From: Psoroptes ovis
Lineage: Eukaryota > Arthropoda > Arachnida > Sarcoptiformes > Psoroptidae
Direction of reading: 5' to 3'
NCBI GenBank assembly: GCA_002943765.1
Contig: PQWQ01000034.1
Coordinates: 268,501-332,500, forward strand
DNA: 64,000 nucleotides
Part shown: positions 58,118-64,000 of the stretch, one piece after another
Numbering within the stretch: position 1 is the first letter of the stretch
Layout: the number at the start of each line of letters is the position of its first letter
Notes under the pieces: model-generated
Database searches by the model: none
Told to the model about the DNA's origin: nothing
What the model saw: only the letters and a program-made list of their open reading frames with translations
Program-made: the position numbers and the translations under genes

Positions 58118-59210
58118 TTATTTGTTTGTTTAGTGTTTATTTATGTTTGTAGAATCAAGTCAAATGATGAATATCTGGCTGAATGAAGATTGATAATTGT
58201 GGATCATCACGATTCAATACAAGATAATGATATGTGACATTTGAATGGAATGAATTCATCAACAAGCTTTTCTGACTTGATCATTGATTTGAATTGGAAT
58301 GAAGACAAGAGAACATTTAATTATTGAGACACACTAACAAATGACTGAGATAATCATTTCATTTGATGTTCAATAAGTTTCACAATTTTGGGCTTGGCGT
58401 TTTCACACAATCATTTATGTTGGCTATATGATTGTCGTTGATTCAAATGTTTGAATGAAATGCAACCACAATTGATTCATTCACTTTAATTCCACACAAA
58501 CAAATAAGCAATCGAGCAATGGCTGAGTGATATAAGAGGTGTACTGGTCACAATTCTATATGCTCATTCAATTCTTGGTTCAAAATACCGAAATATGAGT
58601 TTGAATGCGATGGGGAAATGCATATAGAATCCAAAGAAAACAATGATTAGTGCATAGATGCATACAACATCCTATTCATTTGTTAATTGTTTCATCTCGA
58701 ATTGGGCTCAATGCACTTCTTACAAGCATCTTTCAGTGTTTTTATTCAATTAACAGTTTTTGCTCATTCGTAAGCAATTACCAAAATGCCACTACAACCT
58801 TTCAGACAACTAAGTCACTTATGTTTATTATGCCACTCTTTTAACAAATCGAGTTTGTTATGTGGACAATGAGCATGTGTGTTCCTCAAAATATGAAATC
58901 ATCTGTTTTGAATGTTTTTCAACACATCAGGTGGCAATAGTGGCTTTGTAATGCTTTCAAATTACTATTATCAGCACTAGATGGCATTGTAATCATATTA
59001 ACTTGCCCATACTCAAACTCGATAATTTTGAATTGATTGAGCGGCAAATAATAAATGATGACTTTGATTTGTATTCATAAAGTGACATGCCAACATATAT
59101 TATAATATCAATATCAAGCTATTAAACTAATGATCAATTCATGTTTGACAAATCGATCGATCATTTACCATTCATTTTCTTTAAATCAATACAAAATAAT
59201 GTTTGATGTA
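58118..59210. other. Upstream region of Src42A, nothing recognised
   Basis: About 1.1 kb of AT-rich sequence that should include the Src42A promoter. No gene, repeat or clear core promoter motif was recognised. Confidence 0.5.
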
Positions 59211-59762
59211 TTTGATATAAATGCATCTACCCTGCCAAAAGTATCAAGTTCATTAGATTTGTCAATTGTCTTTTTGTCATTTCTCAAACTGAAATTGCTA
59301 TTTAAATCGATCGAAAATTTGCAATTCTTATTCATTCGTCTTTATGCTTCAAATTGATCAACATGTCCATATTTTCAATAATTTTACTTTGTGTTTTTTT
59401 TATTGAATTTAAATATTTGAACACTGTTTAAATTCAAACAATCTATTTTTATTAAGTGCACGTTTATTTGAAACATTTGTGCCATAAATAAATAATTAAA
59501 ACAAATAATTATGTTCATTGATTTATATTTGAATAGTCTTGAATCATGTATTAATGATTTGTATCTGCATGTTTTGTGTGTGTTCAAAGTGTGTTGAGTT
59601 GTGTATGTGTGTGTCTATGTGTGCGGGTATGTTTGTGGGTATGTTTGTATGTTTGTCATGCACATACAAAACATTATTCCATGATTCAAGACTATTCAAA
59701 TATGAATCGATGAACATAATTATTTGTTTAAATTATTTATAATGGTGCCAATGTAATTGTTA

Positions 59763-59918
59763 CAGGGTTTCAAGTTTTGATTTGGGGTTTTAAAATTAAT
59801 TTTCGTAGTTTTAAAATTGAATTTCGTAATAGTATAGTGTAAAATTACATTCAAAATTATGAAAATCAACTTGAAAACTACGAAAATTAATTTTAAAACT
59901 CCGAAATTTAAAACCCTG
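59763..59918. mobile_element. CAGGGTTT MITE, copy 4
   Basis: Starts CAGGGTTTCAAGTTTTGATT after TA (59761-59762) and ends AAAACCCTG before TA (59919-59920). Same family as the copies at 11531, 13320 and 14801; the inner body repeats TTTTCGTAGTTTT and AACTACGAAAATT. Confidence 0.85.
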
Positions 59919-59964
59919 TAAATGGCGAAAACTCCAAGGATCAGCGTACCTTGGGCTAAGGTAG

Positions 59965-60225
59965 GTGGTCAATGATTGCAAGCTGTGTGTGTGCTGTGTG
60001 CGTATGCATGCTGCGTGCACGTTTGCGCTGCGTGCGCATGTGTGTGCATCACCGGGACTGTTTTTTTATTTTTTATTTTTTTATTTTTTTTTTTTATTTT
60101 TATTTTTTTTCTCTCTCGGTCCCGGTGGTGCGGGTGTGTGTGTGGCGTGTGTGTGTGAGGCGCGCGTGCGTGCGTGGCGTGTGTGCGTGGTGTGTGTGCG
60201 TGCGCAGTGTGTGCATGGTTCGCAA
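59965..60225. repeat. GC-rich GT-dinucleotide and T-rich low-complexity tract
   Basis: Long GTGTGTGC/GCGTGCGT tracts (about 59983-60050 and 60125-60215) flank a nearly pure T/TA run (60060-60110). This is strikingly GC-rich beside its surroundings. Three overlapping plus-strand ORFs rich in Cys, Val and Phe are artefacts of the repeat. Confidence 0.85.
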
Positions 60226-60230
60226 TCCTC

Positions 60231-60306
60231 TTGAAATTGAAGGAGGAGGTCAGCGGAAGAAGGAACCTAGTTCTTTCTTTTTGCTGACCTCCTCTTTCTT
60301 TTTCAA
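60231..60306. repeat. Hairpin: inverted repeat with 12-bp perfect core
   Basis: The left arm has GAGGAGGTCAGC and the right arm GCTGACCTCCTC, about 28 bp apart. The flanking purine- and pyrimidine-rich stretches (GGAAGAAGGAAC / TTCTTTCTTTTT and TTGAAATTGAAGG / CTTTTTCAAG) extend the pairing imperfectly. Confidence 0.8.
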
Positions 60307-61419
60307 GAAAATAGATAAACGATTATAGGAACCTTGGTTTATGGGCCATTGATAATATGGCGAAGAATCATCTGAAGATCGAAGATTTCCAGCTGGTCAA
60401 GTTTCAAATGGCATTCCTCATTCTGGCCTGGTTAATTAAAATGTTCCGCTAATTGGGTATGTTTATTTAATATGTTGATTAATAAATATGACAATATAAT
60501 TATTCACATAACTTCTCCCACAGATTTATGGGTAAATCAAATCGAAATCATGATTGAAACTGGCGCCAAGTCAATGAATAATGCCGAGTTGGAGTGATGG
60601 AGAAGCATTGGTCAAAATGATGGCAAATTTGGTCCAATTGCCGTTTGTTTTTATCGAAACTTATTGATTAACGTTCAACATCTATTCATGTTTATCGATA
60701 AAAAACTGTTTTTGATGTATTAATGTATATTAATGCCTCTACTATGCCAAATAAAGAGCAATTTGTTTGTTTCTAATCATAAGTTCATTAGATTAATTGT
60801 TTTTTGTCATTTGTCAAACTGAAATTGCTATTTAAATCAATCGAAAACATGGAATTGGCATTCATTAGTTTTTTCGCTTTCATTTGATTAACATGTCCAT
60901 ATTTTCAATAATTTAACTTTGTTTTTATTTTGAATTTAAACATTTAAACATTGTGCTTTGTTAGTTGGCCCATCAACATTCGAATTAGAATGAATGAGCC
61001 ATCATTAACATTAACATACAATTCCTCATGATATTTGATTAAAGGTAAGTGTGAAATGATGAATATAATATTTTCTTTCTTCAATTTTGATTTCGTTTCA
61101 AATGAGTGTTGTCAAAATGGAATAAGAATCAATTGTGGGCAAATGAACATGGAAATATGATTATGGGCCACTAATTAGGTATGTTCATTTCCCTTTAATC
61201 CCATTTTGATCTCAATTCTACAAATTGTCCGTCCAGTTTAAACAACGAACAATTAGCAGTAGAAATAAGCAGCGAATTTGTCTTAGAATTAAGAATGACT
61301 TATAATTGCTTCTTTATGGTTGCATTGTTTTTTGTTATTAAAATTGTCAATTCTTCTTAAGAATAACTAACAACACACGTCTTAGCAATGGCCGAAGATG
61401 TTTTGCTCATGTATGCGTA

Positions 61420-61662
61420 TGTTGTAATGATTATTGCAGCGCCCTCAGGTCAGCCGCGCAAGTTGACATAGAAAGAAGCTCATTGGTTGAGCGCGTTTGG
61501 CAGATGAGCTGTCATCCTCATCTTGGTTGGAAAGCAACCATAAATAAATAAATCGAGTTTCTGTTTTACTCAAAAAACAAGCAAAACATTATTTTGTACA
61601 GAAATTGTTTTAAATTTGTGTAAATAAACCAAAATTTTATGATAAATCTGCCCTGTCGTTAC
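61420..61662 (+). mobile_element. Possible solo LTR (gypsy-like)
   Basis: A segment of distinct composition starting TGTTGTAATGATTATTGCAG followed by CGCCCTC, with AACCATAAATAAATAAATCG (TATA-like) and several AATAAA strings, ending CTGTCGTTAC. This layout is like arthropod gypsy LTRs. No target-site duplication was found and the right end lacks CA, so the call is weak. Confidence 0.3.
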
Positions 61663-61815
61663 TTTATTAATTATTTTTGATGCACTTTAATTAATGTCAT
61701 TTTGAACATAACCAACTGGTTAATGCTGCAAACATTTATTTGATGAGTATGAATATTGAATGAGATGCTCTAAAATTGTCTTCATGACTAATTTGTTAGA
61801 TTGTACATTAGGCCT

Positions 61816-62013
61816 TTAATCCTTAAAACTCGAGCCGTGAGTCTCACTCACTATGAGATGTGATGCAGCAGCTCGATAGGCGCCACTTAGTCACCATTTT
61901 GCATGAGTGTGAAAAATTGTCAAGCTGCTAGTGCAGCAAGTTTTTCGTGGAAACTACAGCCACATTGGCAGTACCACGCTTGCGCTGTAAGTGCCTCGAG
62001 TGCTAAGGGTTAA
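61816..62013. mobile_element. piggyBac-type MITE with TTAA duplication
   Basis: TTAA (61816-61819), then TCCTTAAAACTCGAGC at the left end. The right end reads GCCTCGAGTGCTAAGGG, then TTAA (62010-62013). The terminal inverted repeats match over about 15 bases. TTAA duplications are typical of piggyBac. The interior (about 190 bp) has AGCAGCTCGATAGGCGCC and ACAGCCACATTGGCAGTRCC, also found at 62585-62735. Confidence 0.8.
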
Positions 62014-62568
62014 TATTGGTTGATAACCACTTCGATTATCGTACATCTTGCATTCAATTTGTTGTTATTAATGTTTATTCATATAAACTAATGTTGACAA
62101 TTGATTGTTGTATGTATTTGATTTATTGCCTCTACCATTTAAAGTGTCAAGTTCATATGATGTTTGCATTGTATTTACTTGATGTTTCGAATTGGAGTTG
62201 CTATTTAAATCAAACGAAAAACATCAACCATCATTCATTTGTGATTTTGATTTAGTTTGATCAAGTCGTGCTTATTTTTAAATTTTACATTTTCAAAATT
62301 TAGCATCGTGTTTTTATAATTTAGTGCTTAACGATTCAGATTCCAAATGTGATGGATACCTGATTAATGTTATTTGGTGAGTTGAATATAATTAATAAAA
62401 TTCTACTTCGACAATGTTTGTCATTATCCACTAGTCATAAATTGTTGATATGCTTTCTATGCATATAAGTGAATGTTATATTAGTAATAGTTAGTCTTAA
62501 TACTTGTCAATTGTGAGTTGTTGAACCAATTAATAATTGCTTCATTTTCGCACATTATTCATTGACTT

Positions 62569-62735
62569 GAGTTCTAAGGGTTAATCCTTAGAACTCGAGC
62601 GGTGAATCGCACTCTCCATGAGATGTAATGCAGCAGCTCGATAGGCGCCCATGAATCACCATGAGTGGGAAAAATTGTCGAGCTGCCAGTGCTACAAGTT
62701 ACAGCCACATTGGCAGTGCCACGCTAGTGGAAATA
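62569..62735. mobile_element. Second piggyBac-type MITE, truncated, with abutting end
   Basis: A palindrome of 11-bp arms, GAGTTCTAAGG (62569-62579) and CCTTAGAACTC (62586-62596), surrounds a TTAA (62581-62584). It looks like a right end of one copy joined at TTAA to the left end of another. The body to about 62735 matches the 61816 copy, but the right terminal repeat is missing. Confidence 0.75.
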
Positions 62736-63169
62736 ACGTTTGAATTTAAACTATGACAAAACATTAGAAATGTGTGTAGATGTAGTAATTTCCATATAAA
62801 AGTATTGTTTTCATTTTTCAAAAATGGGAGGCAATTTTATAAAAATGTTGTTTTGAAACATGGTCAAATGTTTGTTTTGACTGTGTTTATTGCCTCTACC
62901 ATTCGAAGTGTCAAGTTCATATGATGTTTGCATTGTATTTACTTGATGTTTTGAATTGGAGTTGCTATTTAAATCAATCGACAAACACCAACCATCATTC
63001 ATTTGTGATTTTGATTTTGTTTGATTAAGTTGTGCTTATTTTTAAATTTTACATTTTCAAAATTCAACATGCCTTATTTATAATTTAGTGCTTAACGATT
63101 CAGATTCCAAATGTGATGAAGACTAGATTAATGTTATTTGGTGAGTTGAATTTAATTAATAAATTCTAT

Positions 63170-63480
63170 GCTTTCTATGGCTATAACTTTTCATGCTATG
63201 GCTATAGCTCTCTATGCTGTTGCTATGGCTTTCTATGCTATGTCTTTGACTTTCTATGGCTATGTCTATGGCTATAGCTTTCTATGCTATGGCTATAGCT
63301 TTCTATGCTATGGCTATAGCTTTCTATGCTATGGCTATAGCTCTCTATGCTGTTGCTATGACTTTCTATGCTATGGCTATGGCTGTCTATGCCATAACTT
63401 TTCATGCTATGGCTATGACTATAGCTCTCTATGCCATGTCTATGGCTATAGCTCTCTATGCTATGGCTATGACTATAATT
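63170..63480 (+). repeat. 21-bp minisatellite (GCTATGGCTATAGCTTTCTAT type)
   Basis: About fifteen degenerate 18-21-bp units built on CTATGCTATGGCTATAG. Three overlapping long ORFs on both strands have heptad peptides (such as FYAMAIA), and these are consequences of the repeat. No start context or homology supports coding. Confidence 0.9.
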
Positions 63481-64000
63481 GCTTAATCTTGACACATTAA
63501 TAATTGACTTGTTTTGATGAGTTTTATTTTGAAAACTGAATCTGCGCACTTTCCTCGGTTTGCTTTTGACCCCTTAAATAAACATTTTTATTTGATGTAA
63601 ATGTTTGAAATATTCAGAAGAATGAATTTGATATACTTTCTGCCAGACAATTTTTCAATGATCATAGGAATCAACACTAATCTCTTGTGTCTGATTCGAA
63701 ATGTATTCACTTTACTAATAATAATTAATCATGACGTTATCATATCACAGATCTTACCCGGCCATCACTGGCTCTGTTCTATTTATCACACGGAACCGGA
63801 TCATGAAATTCATTCTAAAACCTGATTGGAACACCTGTTTAGACCACATTTGTATATTGCCCGAAAACAAATGTGAATTTGGAATGTTATCGTTGAATAC
63901 TGATTGATTAGTTGGACCCTGAGCCGTGGAGTACATCTAATTTGTTTTGTTTCATTTATTTTTGATTGAATTTATTTTTTATTACAACATATGATACGCC
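63481..64000. other. Window end, nothing recognised
   Basis: About 520 bp, AT-rich. Two short overlapping ORFs (63601-63825 and the opposite strand) show no recognisable features. A gene continuing past the edge cannot be excluded. Confidence 0.4.

Larger units (their letters stand above)
59215..63170 (+). repeat. Four-copy dispersed tandem family with TATTTAAAT motif
   Basis: Related segments lie at about 59215-59400, 60720-60960, 62118-62400 and 62880-63165. Common order: GCCTCTACCAT or a variant, AAGTTCAT, a TTGCTATTTAAATC box, AATCGAAAA or similar, CATTCATT, and AACATGTCC or AAGTYGTGCTT. The last two copies are close to each other over about 285 bp, and each ends TGTTATTTGGTGAGTTGAAT. 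Unit A and unit B also share a later block CTAATTGGGTATGTTTATTT / CTAATTAGGTATGTTCATTT near 60450 and 61170. No protein-coding ORF of note is present. Confidence 0.75.

Noticed and set aside
59965..60328. Three overlapping Cys/Val/Phe-rich ORFs
   Set aside because: Produced by the GT-dinucleotide and T tracts; no homology, no plausible start context. They could be mistaken for cysteine-rich secreted proteins.
63168..63549. Heptad-repeat ORFs on both strands
   Set aside because: Direct result of the 21-bp minisatellite with unit length divisible by three.
1..64000. tRNA, rRNA or CRISPR features
   Set aside because: No cloverleaf with A/B-box order, no rRNA-like conserved strings, and no regularly spaced direct repeats with unique spacers. 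The 14-bp iterons have no room for spacers.

Overview
This is a eukaryotic nuclear window: AT-rich, with spliced genes, many introns of only about 50-80 nt, and long Asn/Gln/Ser/Thr-rich stretches in otherwise conserved animal proteins. The gene set (Src42A-type tyrosine kinase, Glut4EF-type zinc-finger factor, ASPP, CDK5 activator, LAPTM4, FAM135, TMEM200-like) is that of an animal. The compact AT-rich style fits a small arthropod, and an acariform (dust, scab or storage) mite is my best guess; that is inference, not shown by the window.

Layout. 1-5500 is a repeat complex with no convincing gene, built around a large inverted repeat (828-1440 against 1512-2068) that carries 14-bp iterons, nested palindromes, degenerate tandem units and a diverged minisatellite. 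6997-16758 (-) is a four-exon Glut4EF/ZNF395-like gene with a roughly 7 kb intron holding small transposon relics. 20145-22243 (+) is a CDK5 activator (p35 type). A dense block follows: 22893-24718 (-) CCDC47; 25837-26502 (+) a Ser-rich single-exon protein that may be FAM122/PABIR-like; 26610-28013 (-) a GH27 alpha-galactosidase/alpha-N-acetylgalactosaminidase; 28505-30103 (+) Rpn6/PSMD11; 30205-33165 (-) PRPF6; 33715-37302 (-) ASPP. After about 6 kb without a supported gene come 43499-47163 (+) FAM135, 47580-49103 (-) a TMEM200-like membrane protein, a full-length Ty1/copia element (50699-54457, identical LTRs, 5-bp target duplication), 54548-55482 (+) a LAPTM4-like protein whose ATG lies 90 bp from the LTR, and 55907-58117 (-) Src42A. 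58118-64000 is repeat-rich: a tandem family of promoter-like units, TA- and TTAA-flanked miniature elements, a GC-rich GT tract and a 21-bp minisatellite.

The genes form no operon or pathway. Most are housekeeping or signalling genes: proteasome lid, U5 snRNP, ER membrane-protein biogenesis, lysosomal glycosidase and membrane protein, Src signalling, p53-family regulation. Several pairs are tightly convergent (107 bp and 101 bp apart), and GH27/Rpn6 share a 491-bp divergent upstream region.

Most notable observations: (i) a 96-nt stop-free segment inside the Src42A intron between SH3 and SH2 coding sequence, with splice-site dinucleotides and phases that would add 32 residues in frame; (ii) the 14-bp iterons in the 828-2068 inverted repeat, whose GGTAAGTAT core equals a strong 5' splice site; (iii) a young copia element whose single long ORF lacks a recognisable protease; (iv) repeated TATTTAAAT-led units near the right end; (v) a GH27 enzyme with an unusual substrate-specificity motif. 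Exon boundaries were read by eye from GT/AG sites, reading phase and remembered family conservation; no alignment or transcript data were available.
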